A stretch of 64,000 bases of DNA, from assembly GCF_018128905.1 (NCBI RefSeq), contig NZ_CP063808.1:62001-126000 (forward strand), read 5' to 3'. The notes below the pieces were generated by a model. That model worked only from the letters and a program-made list of their open reading frames with translations, ran no database searches and was not told the DNA's origin. A program made the position numbers and the translations under genes. Positions 42,213-51,187 of the stretch are shown piece by piece. The DNA is from Streptomyces sp. A2-16. Its GTDB lineage: Bacteria > Actinomycetota > Actinomycetes > Streptomycetales > Streptomycetaceae. How positions within the stretch are numbered: the stretch's first letter is position 1; each line of letters begins with the position of its first letter.

Positions 42213-45200
42213 CTAGGAAAGGAACTTGTAACCCTGCCACCCGGTCGAGATCTTCGCCCGGCCCCCGAACGACCCCTTGCCGTCACCGTTGTTGCGCCAC
42301 AGGGTGCCGCCGGTGTCGCGGGAGATCAGGTCCGTCCTGCCGTCGTCGGTGATGTCGCCGACGCCTACGACGGCGTTGTAGGAGCCGCCCCAGTTGGTGA
42401 AGAGCTTCACGCGGGCCTTGAAGGCGCCGGTGCCGGTGCCGTCGTAGCGGTAGAGGGTGTTGGACGTGTCCTGGGCGAGCAGGTCGCCGTGGCCGTCGCC
42501 GTTGAGGTCGCCGGCGCCGACGATCTTCTTGTAGCCCTTCCAGTTGTCGTAGAGCTTCACGCGCGCGGAGAGCTTGCCGGTGCTGGTGCCCTTGTACAGG
42601 TAGACCGTGCCGGTGGACGCCGCTCGCGCGATCAGGTCCGGTCGGCCGTCGCCGCTGATGTCGCCCGGCGAGGTCAGGACGTCGTACTGGTTCCAGCCGC
42701 TGGTGCCGAGAGAGGTGTACGACGTCGACGGCTTGACCGCCGACCCGCAGCCCGGCTTGTACAGGCGCAGGGCGCCGCTGCTGAGGCGGACCAGGACGTC
42801 GTTGCAGCGGTCGCCGCTCAGGTCGCCGAAGGGGATCGCCCTGATGGTGGTGGGCCAGCCGCCGGCGCTGACCTTCTCGCTGAATCTGCCCGTGCCGGTG
42901 CCGCCCTGGAAGGTCAGGCCGCCGGAGGAGTTGAGGGTGAGCAGGTCGCCGCGGCCGTCCGGGCCGTCGGGGCTGACGAAGTCGTGGCGGACCGCCGAGC
43001 CGTGCAGCAGGTAGCCCGAGCCGCCCGTCACCGTGACCGGGGCGGTCGTGCCCAGGCCGGTCGCCTTCAGCGTCCAGGTGAACTCGCCGTTGGGGAAGGG
43101 GATCCCGCTCGACGTCTTGCCGTTCCAGGTGGCCGTCACCTCGGCGGACGCGGCGCCGCCGGTGAGCGTGCGGGTGGCCCTTCCGGTCGCGCCGCTCTGC
43201 TCCGAGGTGAAGGTCAGGGACCAGGAGGTGACCGGACGGGACAGCTCCCACCGGCCGGTCCACGCCGACGCGGAGCCGGGCTCCACATAGCCCTCGGTCT
43301 CCGTGCGGAACGCCGTCACCGCGGACGGAGCGACACCGGTGGTCGCCACATGCGTCTGCTCGAACGTGTCGAACCAGGCGACCAGGCCCGTGTACTCGTC
43401 GACCGTCCACCGGAAACGGCGGTCCACGGCGAGCCCCGAGTCGGGCAGCCCGGAGGCGACCACGCGGCCGGCACCGGTCGTCGTGTCCGTCAGGACCAGC
43501 CGGTCGGCCTCGTGGTCGTGGCGGACGGTGAAGCCGTCACCGAGCAGGACGTCACCGGGGGTGACCGCGACCGACGTGGCGGCCTTGCTGTCGTAGACGC
43601 CCGCCGAGGCGTCGGCGCAGGACCAGTACACCCAGCGGCCGGCCGCCTGGAGCTCGCTCGGCACACAGCCGAGGCCCGGGACGTCGACCGTCGAGAGGGT
43701 CTTCCTCGTGGTCAGGCTGTACGAGGTGAGCCTGCCCGCGGTGGTCGTCGCGCTCCACAGGACGGACCCGTTCAGCGCGGCGGCGCGGACCGAGCGCTTG
43801 AGCGGATCGCCGTAGCCGAACTCGCCGATGTACTGCGTCGGCGTCGTGCCGCCCGAGTTGTAGACGGCGTAGTTGTCGGAGACGTCGACGATCGCGCCGC
43901 CCTGGGTGCCGTACGTCAGCGTGTAGTTGGACCAGCCGTCGTGGACGGCGACCAGCTGGTCGGCGTTCTCCAGGCCGCTGCCGCCCTCGTTGACGTCGGC
44001 GAACGTGTTGAGGAAGACGTCCTCGGGGTCCGTGACGCTGTTGCCCCACAGGGCGGAGCAGGTGGTGCCCGGGTAGGGGCACTTCGCGGAGATCGAGTCG
44101 CCGTCCGTGGCCGCGGAGGCGGTCAGCGTGGTGCTGCCGTCGGTGGTGAGGGTGCGCACCGAGGTGGTGTCCATGGAGCTCGTGGAGCTGTCCTCCGCCA
44201 CCCGCAGACTGCCCCGGCTCAGGGCGACGCCCGTCTTGGCGTTCTCCAGCGGGGGAACCTTGGTGACCTTCTCCAGCCGCGGGGTGCCGTCCGCACCCGC
44301 GACGACCCGCTGGACCCACCAGTCGGCGGCGCCGGTGCCACCGGTGACGAGCGCGGTGTCGTCGGGTGCGGCCAGGGGAGTGCCGTAGGACCGGCTCAGC
44401 AGGGTCTTCGAGGTGCCGTCGGTCAGGGAGAGGGCGCGGACCGAGCCGCCGTTCGTGGCGAGGACCAGCCAGTCGCCGGCCAGGACGGGCACCGGGGTGC
44501 CGGGCAGGTCCTCGCCGGTCACCGGGGTCGTCTCCGCGGCGCCGAGATCGGCGCGGGGCTTGAGGTGCAGGCCGGAGGCCTCGGTGTACCAGCCGACGCG
44601 GTCCTCGTCGAGCACGACCTCCGGCACCGTCTCCCGGGACAGACCGGTGAAGGCGGGGGTCAGCTCGGCGGTGGCGAAGTCGAGGTAGCCGACGGTGTAC
44701 GACGTGAAGTCGCCGTTCTCGTCGCGGACCGGGTAGGTCAGCAGGGCGCCCTTCGCGTCGCCGGTGCGCCCCTGGTTCCCCTCCCAGGTGCCGTCGGCGG
44801 GCAGCCCGGAGACCACGCGGTCGCGCTGCCGGCCGTCGACGAGGTCGACGAGGTGCAGCACATAGCCGTCCAGCTCCTGGCCGTCGACGACGCCGTTCCA
44901 CTCGATGGTGACGGTCGTCTCGCCGTACGTGCCCACGCGGGTGGCGGACTGGCTGAGGTCCACGGTCCTGAGGGCGCCGCCGCCCGGGCGCCACAGCGAC
45001 ACCGGGTCGCCGTAGGTGCGGTGGGGCAGCGCCACGGTGTCGGCGGCCTGCCCGAACACGCCCGAGGCGCAGCGCGTGTTGATGTCGTAGCAGCTGGTGG
45101 TGGTCGGCTGGTAGACCCCGGTCGGGCCCTCGACGGGGAGGGTGACGCCGTCCTCGTAGCCGGTCCACAGGAGGCCGGCGACCCCCGACCGGCGGTGCAG

Positions 45201-45422
45201 AAAGCCGGTCGCGCCCGCGGCGAGCAGGCGGTCGGTGCGGGGGGTGTCGCTGCGGGGATCGTCCAGGACGATCTCGGTGGTGCCGGCCGCGGCGGTGGTC
45301 GCCGCCTGCGCGCCGGTGTCCTCGGTGCTGGAGAACAGGGTGATCGAGCCTGCCGCCACCGCTACGGCCAGGGCGGAGACGAGCGTGGCACGGCCCGCTC
45401 GTCTCGGGGCGTGTCTGCCCAA
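42213..45422 (-). CDS. Large secreted FG-GAP/VCBS-repeat protein
   Basis: A 1069-residue exoprotein. The signal peptide is APRRAGRATLVSALAVAVAAGS. Residues ~60-600 look like a beta-propeller of WD/Kelch-like strands (for example WTGYEDGVTLPVEGPTGVYQ). A FlgD/Ig-like domain is at ~690-790 (WNGKTSSGIPFPNGEFTWTLKATG). The C-terminus has at least five FG-GAP repeats with Ca-binding loops (DISGDGRPDLIAR, DLNGDGHGDLLAQD, DITDDGRTDLISRD). Such proteins bind surfaces or ligands outside the cell. I chose TTG 45422, which has AAGGA upstream and directly precedes the signal peptide; the open frame continues to 45569 without signal character. It is divergent from the pectate lyase gene. Confidence 0.83.
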   Translation of the reverse strand: MGRHAPRRAGRATLVSALAVAVAAGSITLFSSTEDTGAQAATTAAAGTTEIVLDDPRSDTPRTDRLLAAGATGFLHRRSGVAGLLWTGYEDGVTLPVEGPTGVYQPTTTSCYDINTRCASGVFGQAADTVALPHRTYGDPVSLWRPGGGALRTVDLSQSATRVGTYGETTVTIEWNGVVDGQELDGYVLHLVDLVDGRQRDRVVSGLPADGTWEGNQGRTGDAKGALLTYPVRDENGDFTSYTVGYLDFATAELTPAFTGLSRETVPEVVLDEDRVGWYTEASGLHLKPRADLGAAETTPVTGEDLPGTPVPVLAGDWLVLATNGGSVRALSLTDGTSKTLLSRSYGTPLAAPDDTALVTGGTGAADWWVQRVVAGADGTPRLEKVTKVPPLENAKTGVALSRGSLRVAEDSSTSSMDTTSVRTLTTDGSTTLTASAATDGDSISAKCPYPGTTCSALWGNSVTDPEDVFLNTFADVNEGGSGLENADQLVAVHDGWSNYTLTYGTQGGAIVDVSDNYAVYNSGGTTPTQYIGEFGYGDPLKRSVRAAALNGSVLWSATTTAGRLTSYSLTTRKTLSTVDVPGLGCVPSELQAAGRWVYWSCADASAGVYDSKAATSVAVTPGDVLLGDGFTVRHDHEADRLVLTDTTTGAGRVVASGLPDSGLAVDRRFRWTVDEYTGLVAWFDTFEQTHVATTGVAPSAVTAFRTETEGYVEPGSASAWTGRWELSRPVTSWSLTFTSEQSGATGRATRTLTGGAASAEVTATWNGKTSSGIPFPNGEFTWTLKATGLGTTAPVTVTGGSGYLLHGSAVRHDFVSPDGPDGRGDLLTLNSSGGLTFQGGTGTGRFSEKVSAGGWPTTIRAIPFGDLSGDRCNDVLVRLSSGALRLYKPGCGSAVKPSTSYTSLGTSGWNQYDVLTSPGDISGDGRPDLIARAASTGTVYLYKGTSTGKLSARVKLYDNWKGYKKIVGAGDLNGDGHGDLLAQDTSNTLYRYDGTGTGAFKARVKLFTNWGGSYNAVVGVGDITDDGRTDLISRDTGGTLWRNNGDGKGSFGGRAKISTGWQGYKFLS

Positions 45423-45641
45423 CTGAGGGTCCTTCCCTAATGAGTCAGCAAACCTTATATGCAGGTAAGAGACGAGTGAAGGGCGGGTAAGGAGAGGCGG
45501 AAGGGGTGATGGAGGGGCTCCGGGAATTTTCTTCCCCGCTGCGGCAACCCCCTTGATCCGGGCGGCCACTTGAGGACGGAAGTGCCTTCACCGGCGCTTC
45601 ACGAACCGCACATGTCCCACCCCCGCTCGTAAGGAATCCCC
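45423..45641. promoter_or_regulatory. Divergent promoter region of exoprotein and pectate lyase genes
   Basis: A 219-bp AT-richer gap. On the minus strand TTCACT and TATAAG (45454-45459) are separated by 15 bp, a candidate promoter for the FG-GAP gene. A small inverted repeat GGGAA-TTTTC-TTCCC lies near 45523. On the plus strand AAGGA precedes the lyase GTG. Confidence 0.4.
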
Positions 45642-46994
45642 GTGGCCTCTGCCTCCCACCGCCGGTCCCTCCGCAAGCGCCGCACCCTGATCGTCTCCGC
45701 CGCCGTGGTGGCCGCGGGCGTCGGTGCGGGCGCCGTCGTGATGAACGCGAACGCCCAGGCCGTGGACCTGTACCACCAGACGCTCGCCGCGAAGGACGGC
45801 TGGGCCTCCTCCGGTACGGGCACGACCGGCGGCACCAAGGCCGACGCGGCGCACACCTTCACCGTCTCCACCCGGGCGCAGCTCGTGAAGGCGCTGGGCT
45901 CGGCGACCGACACCACCCCGCGGATCATCAAGGTCAAGGGCACGATCGACGCCAACACGGATGACTCCGGCAAGAAGCTGACCTGCGCGCACTACGCGTC
46001 GGGGACCGGCTATGCGCTCACGTCGTACCTGAAGGCGTACGACCCCGCGACCTACGGCCGCTCGAAGCTGCCGTCGGGCACGCAGGAGAAGGCACGGGCC
46101 GCCGCGCAGAAGAAGCAGGCCGCGAACATCGTCCTCAAGGTGCCGGCGAACACCACGATCGTGGGCGTGCCCGGCACGAAGGCCGGCATCTCCGGCGGCA
46201 TGCTCCAGATCCAGAACGTGGACAACGTCATCGTCCGCAATCTCACCTTCGCCGCCACCGAGGACTGCTTCCCGCAGTGGGACCCGACCGACGGCGCCGA
46301 CGGCAACTGGAACTCCAACTACGACTCCGTGACCCTGCGCGGCGCGACCCACGTCTGGGCCGACCACAACACGTTCACGGACGCACCGCACCTGGACTCC
46401 GCGAACCCGAAGTACTACGGCCGTGAGTACCAGATCCACGACGGGTCGCTGGACATCACCAAGAGCTCCGACCTGGTGACCGTCTCCCGCAACCAGTTCA
46501 CCGACCACGACAAGACGATGCTGATCGGCAGCAGCGACAGCGAGCCGAGCGGCAAGCTGCGGGTCTCGATCCACCACAACGTGTGGAAGGGCATCGTCCA
46601 GCGGGCCCCGCTGTCCCGGGTCGGCCAGATCGACATCTACAACAACTACTACGACGTCACGCCGCTGAACGGCTACGCGGTGCAGTACAGCATCAACGCG
46701 CGCGCCAAGGCCCAGGTCGTCGCCGCGAACAACTACTGGAAGGTGCCGTCCTCCGTGAAGGTCTCCAAGCTGCTGTCCGGCGACGGCACGGGCGCGATCA
46801 AGGGCAGCGGCAACCTGGTCAACGGCACCGCGACGGACCTCGTGGCCGCCTACAACGCCGCGTCCTCGAAGGACCTGAGGACGACGGTGAACTGGACGCC
46901 GACCCTGACCGCGGGCCTGGAGACCTCGGCCTCCGCGGTGAAGAACCTGCCGACGACGCTGGCGAGGACGACGGGCGCCGGAGTGCTGTCCTAG
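45642..46994 (+). CDS. Secreted pectate lyase (PL1 family)
   Basis: A 450-residue enzyme. The signal peptide is RRTLIVSAAVVAAGVGAGAVVMNANAQA. The right-handed parallel beta-helix of PL1 shows VIVRNLTFAATEDCFPQWDP, then WNSNYDSVTLRGATHVWADHNTF with the Ca-binding aspartates. The catalytic arginine region is RAPLSRVGQIDIYNNYYD. It cleaves polygalacturonate by beta-elimination outside the cell, releasing plant-cell-wall sugars. The GTG start has AAGGA 7 nt upstream. It fits functionally with the exported catechol dioxygenases nearby. Confidence 0.92.
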   Translation: MASASHRRSLRKRRTLIVSAAVVAAGVGAGAVVMNANAQAVDLYHQTLAAKDGWASSGTGTTGGTKADAAHTFTVSTRAQLVKALGSATDTTPRIIKVKGTIDANTDDSGKKLTCAHYASGTGYALTSYLKAYDPATYGRSKLPSGTQEKARAAAQKKQAANIVLKVPANTTIVGVPGTKAGISGGMLQIQNVDNVIVRNLTFAATEDCFPQWDPTDGADGNWNSNYDSVTLRGATHVWADHNTFTDAPHLDSANPKYYGREYQIHDGSLDITKSSDLVTVSRNQFTDHDKTMLIGSSDSEPSGKLRVSIHHNVWKGIVQRAPLSRVGQIDIYNNYYDVTPLNGYAVQYSINARAKAQVVAANNYWKVPSSVKVSKLLSGDGTGAIKGSGNLVNGTATDLVAAYNAASSKDLRTTVNWTPTLTAGLETSASAVKNLPTTLARTTGAGVLS

Positions 46995-47004
46995 CCCGCC
47001 CGGC

Positions 47005-47481
47005 TCACGTGTCGTAGGTCCCGTCCCACGGTTCCGCGAAGGCGAGGCGGTCCGGGTAGAGCTCCGCCCACTGCTCGCCCTCGTCCTCGCGGATCACCAG
47101 CCCGAAGCGGACACCCTCGTGGGTCACGCTGAAGGGGCGGATCGCGATGTCCGTGTAGGAGCGGCGCGGAAGGCTGCGGAGCAGGGTCGCCCGGTGGACC
47201 TGGGCACGGGTCAGGGGCGAGGCGTCGCCCTCGGGGTCGCGCTTCTGCTCCGCCCATGTGCCGGCGCACCAGATGTCCGAGTCGCGGTAATTGCCGTCCG
47301 CGTCGAAGGTGTGCAGGACCGCGTACAGGCGCTTCTGCTCTTCCCAACCCTCCTCGAGGTGGAACCCCTCGGGGAAGGCGTACGTGATCGACGCCAGGAA
47401 CTGACCATCCGCGTACCGCCCGATCGTCTCGGTGCGGTGCCTCGGCTCGTAGGCGACAGGAATGACCCCGGGCACTGCCAT
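47005..47481 (-). CDS. Hypothetical cytosolic protein
   Basis: A 158-residue protein I do not recognise. It is a soluble, acidic, aromatic-rich alpha/beta sequence (ETIGRYADGQFLASITYAFP; YTDIAIRPFSVTHEGVRFGL; EGEQWAELYPDRLAF) without signal or membrane segment. The layout is that of formate-hydrogenlyase-regulator-unrelated, conserved actinobacterial small proteins. ATG 47481 is supported by a TATGGT box 7 nt upstream (leaderless); ATG 47493 is possible. It ends 10 nt from the convergent pectate lyase gene. Confidence 0.65.
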   Translation of the reverse strand: MAVPGVIPVAYEPRHRTETIGRYADGQFLASITYAFPEGFHLEEGWEEQKRLYAVLHTFDADGNYRDSDIWCAGTWAEQKRDPEGDASPLTRAQVHRATLLRSLPRRSYTDIAIRPFSVTHEGVRFGLVIREDEGEQWAELYPDRLAFAEPWDGTYDT

Positions 47482-47488
47482 GGCGCAA

Positions 47489-47494
47489 ACCATA
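47489..47494 (-). promoter_or_regulatory. -10 box of a probable leaderless promoter
   Basis: On the minus strand TATGGT is followed by 7 nt and the ATG at 47481; no ribosome-binding site is present. Confidence 0.45.
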
Positions 47495-47558
47495 CGGCTT
47501 GGCGGGGACACGGCGATGCCCGGGTCGGTATCCGGACTGACCGGAAACCGCTGCGGCG

Positions 47559-49274
47559 CTACTCCGGGGAGCCGCCGAAGCGCTCCTTGTACGTCTCCAG
47601 GTCCTCGTCCGTCAGCTTGGCGAAGAGGACCGGGGGGACCGTGAAGGGGATGCCGGGGGTGAGGGCGGTGAGGGTGCGGGCCTCGTCGGCGGTGATCCAG
47701 CCGGCGGTGTCGGAGGGCAGGGCGAAGGCCTGGCGCATGGCGGCCGAGGTCGCCGGGATGAAGGGCTCCGAGACCACCGCGTAGAGGTGGATCAGGTTCA
47801 TCGCCGTGCGCAGGGTGAGGGCCGCGCCGTCCTTGTCCGTCTTGATCTCCAGCCAGGGGGCCTTCTCCTCCAGGTAGGAGTTGCCGGCCGACCACAGGGC
47901 GCGCAGGGCGGCCGCGGCCTTGCGGAACTGGAGGGCCTCCATCTGCTGCTCGTACTCGGCGAGCAGCCGGGCGATCTCCTCGCCCAGCTTCGCCTCCGCC
48001 GGGCCCGGCTCACCGCCCGCCGGGACCTCCTCGCCGAAGCGCTTCTTCGAGAACGACAGGACGCGGTTGACGAAGTTGCCGAGGGTGTCGGCGAGGTCCT
48101 TGTTCACGGTCGCCGTGAAGTGTTCCCAGGTGAAGGACGAGTCGTCCGACTCGGGGGCGTTCGCGATGAGGAAGTAGCGCCAGTAGTCGGCGGGGAGGAT
48201 ATCGAGGGCCTGGTCCGTGAACACGCCCCGCTTCTGGCTCGTGGAGAACTTACCGCCGTAGTACGTCAGCCAGTTGAAGGCCTTGACGTAGTCGACCTTC
48301 TTCCACGGCTCGCGCACGCCCAGCTCGGTGGCCGGGAACATCACCGTGTGGAAGGGGACGTTGTCCTTCGCCATGAACTCGGTGTAGCGGACGTCGGTGT
48401 CGACGTCGTACCACCAGGACTTCCAGTCCCGGTTCTCCGGGTCCAGGTCTGCCCACTCCTTCGTCGCGCCGATGTACTCGATCGGGGCGTCGAACCAGAC
48501 GTAGAAGACCTTGCCCTCCGCCGCGAGCTCCGGCCAGGTGTCGGACGGGACCGGCACGCCCCAGTCCAGGTCACGGGTGATGGCGCGGTCGTGGAGGCCT
48601 TCGTTCAGCCACTTGCGGGCGATGGAGGAGGCCAGCTGCGGCCAGTCGTCCTCGTGGCGGGAGACCCACTCCTCGACCTCGTGCTGGAGCTTGGACTGCA
48701 GCAGGAAGAGGTGCTTGGTCTCGCGGACCTCCAGGTCGGTGGAGCCGGAGATCGCCGAGCGCGGGTTGATCAGGTCGGTGGGGTCGAGGACCCGGGTGCA
48801 GTTCTCGCACTGGTCGCCGCGGGCCTTGTCGTAGCCGCAGTGGGGGCAGGTGCCCTCGACATAGCGGTCCGGGAGGAAGCGGCCGTCGGTCGGGGAGTAC
48901 ACCTGGCGGATCGCCCGCTCCTCGATGAACCCGTTCTCGTTGAGGCGGCGGGCGAAGTGCTGGGTGATCTCGACGTTCTGCTGCGAGGAACTGCGGCCGA
49001 AGTAGTCGAAGGCCAGCGCGAAGCCGTCGTAGACCGCCTTCTGCGCGTCGTGCGCCTGCGCGCAGAACTCGTCGACCGGCAGCCCCTGCTCCTTCGCGGC
49101 CAGCTCCGCCGGGGTGCCGTGCTCGTCCGTCGCGCAGATGTAGAGCACGTCGTGGCCACGCTGGCGCAGGTAGCGGGAGTACACGTCCGCCGGGAGCATG
49201 GACCCCACCATGTTGCCCAGGTGCTTGATCCCGTTGATGTACGGAAGGGCGCTGGTGATGAGGTGTCGAGCCAT
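47559..49274 (-). CDS. metG: Methionyl-tRNA synthetase
   Basis: A 571-residue class I synthetase. The HIGH-type motif is HLGN at ~18-21. The zinc knuckle [17 protein letters not shown] has four Cys (CxxC-x9-CxxC). The KMSKS-type motif is degenerate (KFSTSQKRG), as in many actinobacterial MetRS. The anticodon-binding helical domain is C-terminal (~430-560). The EMAP/Trbp-like tRNA-binding appendage of longer MetRS enzymes is absent. It charges initiator and elongator tRNA-Met. Confidence 0.96.
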   Translation of the reverse strand: MARHLITSALPYINGIKHLGNMVGSMLPADVYSRYLRQRGHDVLYICATDEHGTPAELAAKEQGLPVDEFCAQAHDAQKAVYDGFALAFDYFGRSSSQQNVEITQHFARRLNENGFIEERAIRQVYSPTDGRFLPDRYVEGTCPHCGYDKARGDQCENCTRVLDPTDLINPRSAISGSTDLEVRETKHLFLLQSKLQHEVEEWVSRHEDDWPQLASSIARKWLNEGLHDRAITRDLDWGVPVPSDTWPELAAEGKVFYVWFDAPIEYIGATKEWADLDPENRDWKSWWYDVDTDVRYTEFMAKDNVPFHTVMFPATELGVREPWKKVDYVKAFNWLTYYGGKFSTSQKRGVFTDQALDILPADYWRYFLIANAPESDDSSFTWEHFTATVNKDLADTLGNFVNRVLSFSKKRFGEEVPAGGEPGPAEAKLGEEIARLLAEYEQQMEALQFRKAAAALRALWSAGNSYLEEKAPWLEIKTDKDGAALTLRTAMNLIHLYAVVSEPFIPATSAAMRQAFALPSDTAGWITADEARTLTALTPGIPFTVPPVLFAKLTDEDLETYKERFGGSPE

Positions 49275-49346
49275 CGGGGGCTGCTCCCAGGTTGGTCGTG
49301 CGGGTGAGTCGCTTTGCGAGTCTTGAAATCGTATCCGACATGGGTG

Positions 49347-49386
49347 GGCCGCCCGCTTCCCGTTTTGAGGGTGGGAAGGGGCGGCC
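49347..49386 (-). terminator. Hairpin terminator after the vWA gene
   Basis: Arms GGCCGCCCGCTTCCC (49347-49361) and GGGAAGGGGCGGCC (49373-49386) pair with one bulged base across an 11-nt loop, just beyond the vWA gene stop. Confidence 0.75.
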
Positions 49387-49406
49387 TCAGGGGTGGTGCT
49401 ACGGCG

Positions 49407-50915
49407 TCACGGGCGCCAGTTCGCCAGGATGCCCTGGTAGATCTCCGTGTCCGTGAGTTCCTTCGGGGTCTCGCCCGCGAGGAAGTGGGACGTGTTGGGG
49501 AGCTTGAGCTTGCGGAGGTAGTCGAAGGCCTTGTTCTCCGGGTCGCCGAAGGCCACGAAGGAGAAGAAGACGGCGGGGTGGGTCTTCGCCGCCTCCGTGA
49601 GGGCCTGGGTGGCGGGGGTCTTCGCGTCCGGGGCGCCGTCGGTCTGGAAGACGACCAGGGCGGGGACGTCGGGGGAGTTCTTGGTGTGGTGTGCGAGGAC
49701 TTCCTCGACGGCCGCGTGGTAGCTGGTACGGCCCATGCGGCCGAGGCCGGCGTGGAGGTCGTCGATCTTGTTCTCGTGGTCGGTGAGGGTGAGCTCGCCG
49801 GTGCCGTCGAGTTCGGTGGAGAAGAAGACGACGTGCACCGTGGACTCGGGGTCCAGGTGGGCGGCGAGCGCGAGGGTCTGCTCACCGAGGGCCTGGGCGG
49901 AGCCGTCCTTGTAGTACGGGCGCATGCTCGCGGAGCGGTCCAGGACGAGGTACGTCTTCGCGGTGGTGCCGGTGAGGTCGTGGGCGGAGAGGGTGGTGGC
50001 GGCGGCGTCGTACGCGGTGCGGAGGGTGGCGGGTACCGTCACCGACCGGCCTTCGGCCGGCTCGTCGTTCCCACCTGCGGTTTCGTCGGCGGCGGGTGCC
50101 ACCTGCGGGGCGTCCTCACCGCCGGCGGCCGCGGCGACCGGTTCCGGCTGCGCGGCGGTCTCGGGCTGCGGCTCCGGCTGAGGCTCCGGCTCCTCGGCGG
50201 TCGGCTCGGGCTGAGGCTCGGGGGCGATCTCGGCGACCGGCTCGGGCTCGGGGGCGACCTCGGCGGCCGGCTCGGGCTCGGGAGCGGTCTCGGTGACCGG
50301 CTCCGCCGCCTGGGCAGTCGTCGGCTCCGGTTCCGGCTGCGCGGCCGCGGGCTCGGGTTCCTCGGCGGTCGGCTCCGGTTCCGGGGTGACCTCGGCGACC
50401 GGCTCGGCCGCCACCGGCTGGGGCTCCTCGACGGACACCGGCTCGGGCTCGGGCTCGACGGTCGGCTCCGGCTCGGGGGCGGTCTCCGCGGCCGCTTCCA
50501 CCTTGGGCTCGGGCTCCACCACCGGCGTCGGCTCCCCCTCTGGGGCGGCCTCCTCCGTCACCGACGGCTTCTCTTCCGCCACCGCCGACTCCGCTACGTC
50601 CTTTTCCTGATCCGGTGCCTCCTCGGCAACCGGCGCCTGCTCGGCCGTCCCCGTGTCCTCCGCCGGAGGCGACTGCTTGGGGACCGCCACGTTGTCGAAC
50701 GCGGCCGCGACCAGTTCGTGCTCGGAATCGGTGAGGCCGGAGGACGTGCGCGGCTCCGGAACGGTGGCCGTCACCGGGGCCGGCTCGGGCGCCGGCGAGG
50801 GCAGTTTCGGTGCCGTCTCCTGCGAAGGAGTCGTCTCCGCACCCTCTGCCTCGGTGGCAGCACCCTTGCGTGATCGGCCGCCGAACGCGTTCCGCAGGAG
50901 AGTGAGAATGCCCAT
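49407..50915 (-). CDS. vWA-domain (TerF-like) protein with long Glu/Pro spacer
   Basis: A 502-residue protein. A short N-terminal segment ([18 protein letters not shown]) could be an amphipathic membrane-binding helix. About 200 residues (~70-270) of Glu/Pro/Ala-rich near-repeats (PEPEPT, EPEPVAE) form an extended acidic spacer. The C-terminal von Willebrand A domain (~300-500) carries an intact MIDAS: DRSASM, GRTSYH and QTDGAPD. This vWA type is found with tellurite-resistance Ter proteins. The vWA end is the conserved part. ATG 50915 has GGGG upstream. A TerB gene lies 13 kb away, not in an operon. Confidence 0.85.
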   Translation of the reverse strand: MGILTLLRNAFGGRSRKGAATEAEGAETTPSQETAPKLPSPAPEPAPVTATVPEPRTSSGLTDSEHELVAAAFDNVAVPKQSPPAEDTGTAEQAPVAEEAPDQEKDVAESAVAEEKPSVTEEAAPEGEPTPVVEPEPKVEAAAETAPEPEPTVEPEPEPVSVEEPQPVAAEPVAEVTPEPEPTAEEPEPAAAQPEPEPTTAQAAEPVTETAPEPEPAAEVAPEPEPVAEIAPEPQPEPTAEEPEPQPEPQPETAAQPEPVAAAAGGEDAPQVAPAADETAGGNDEPAEGRSVTVPATLRTAYDAAATTLSAHDLTGTTAKTYLVLDRSASMRPYYKDGSAQALGEQTLALAAHLDPESTVHVVFFSTELDGTGELTLTDHENKIDDLHAGLGRMGRTSYHAAVEEVLAHHTKNSPDVPALVVFQTDGAPDAKTPATQALTEAAKTHPAVFFSFVAFGDPENKAFDYLRKLKLPNTSHFLAGETPKELTDTEIYQGILANWRP

Positions 50916-51080
50916 GTGCGCACCCCTTCGCATGAGTTGTAGCCCGTCAATCCCTGGCCAGGACGGACACGTAAGGTTAGCGGCCCCGGATTGCGATCTT
51001 GGGCAGGGGCGGGTGACGGGATCGCCCGCAGTCAAGACCTACTTCCGGACTTCACCCGCGGGCGCCCTCAACTCTCCTAC

Positions 51081-51113
51081 GTCCATCCCGGGTTCATCCA
51101 CCGTTCACCGCCC
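51081..51113 (+). promoter_or_regulatory. PHO box (PhoP operator), three 11-bp direct repeats
   Basis: GTCCATCCCGG, GTTCATCCACC and GTTCACCGCCC follow one another at exact 11-bp spacing (51081, 51092, 51103). The Streptomyces PhoP box is built of 11-nt direct repeats starting GTTCA. It lies 75 nt before the PhoX-like phosphatase gene. A -10-like CATACG follows near 51129. Confidence 0.8.
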
Positions 51114-51187
51114 CGCCCCGCTCTCGCACATACGCGCACCTACCGTCCGTCAAGCGAGCTTCAAGGGGAAGCAAGGGGAGAGCAAAA

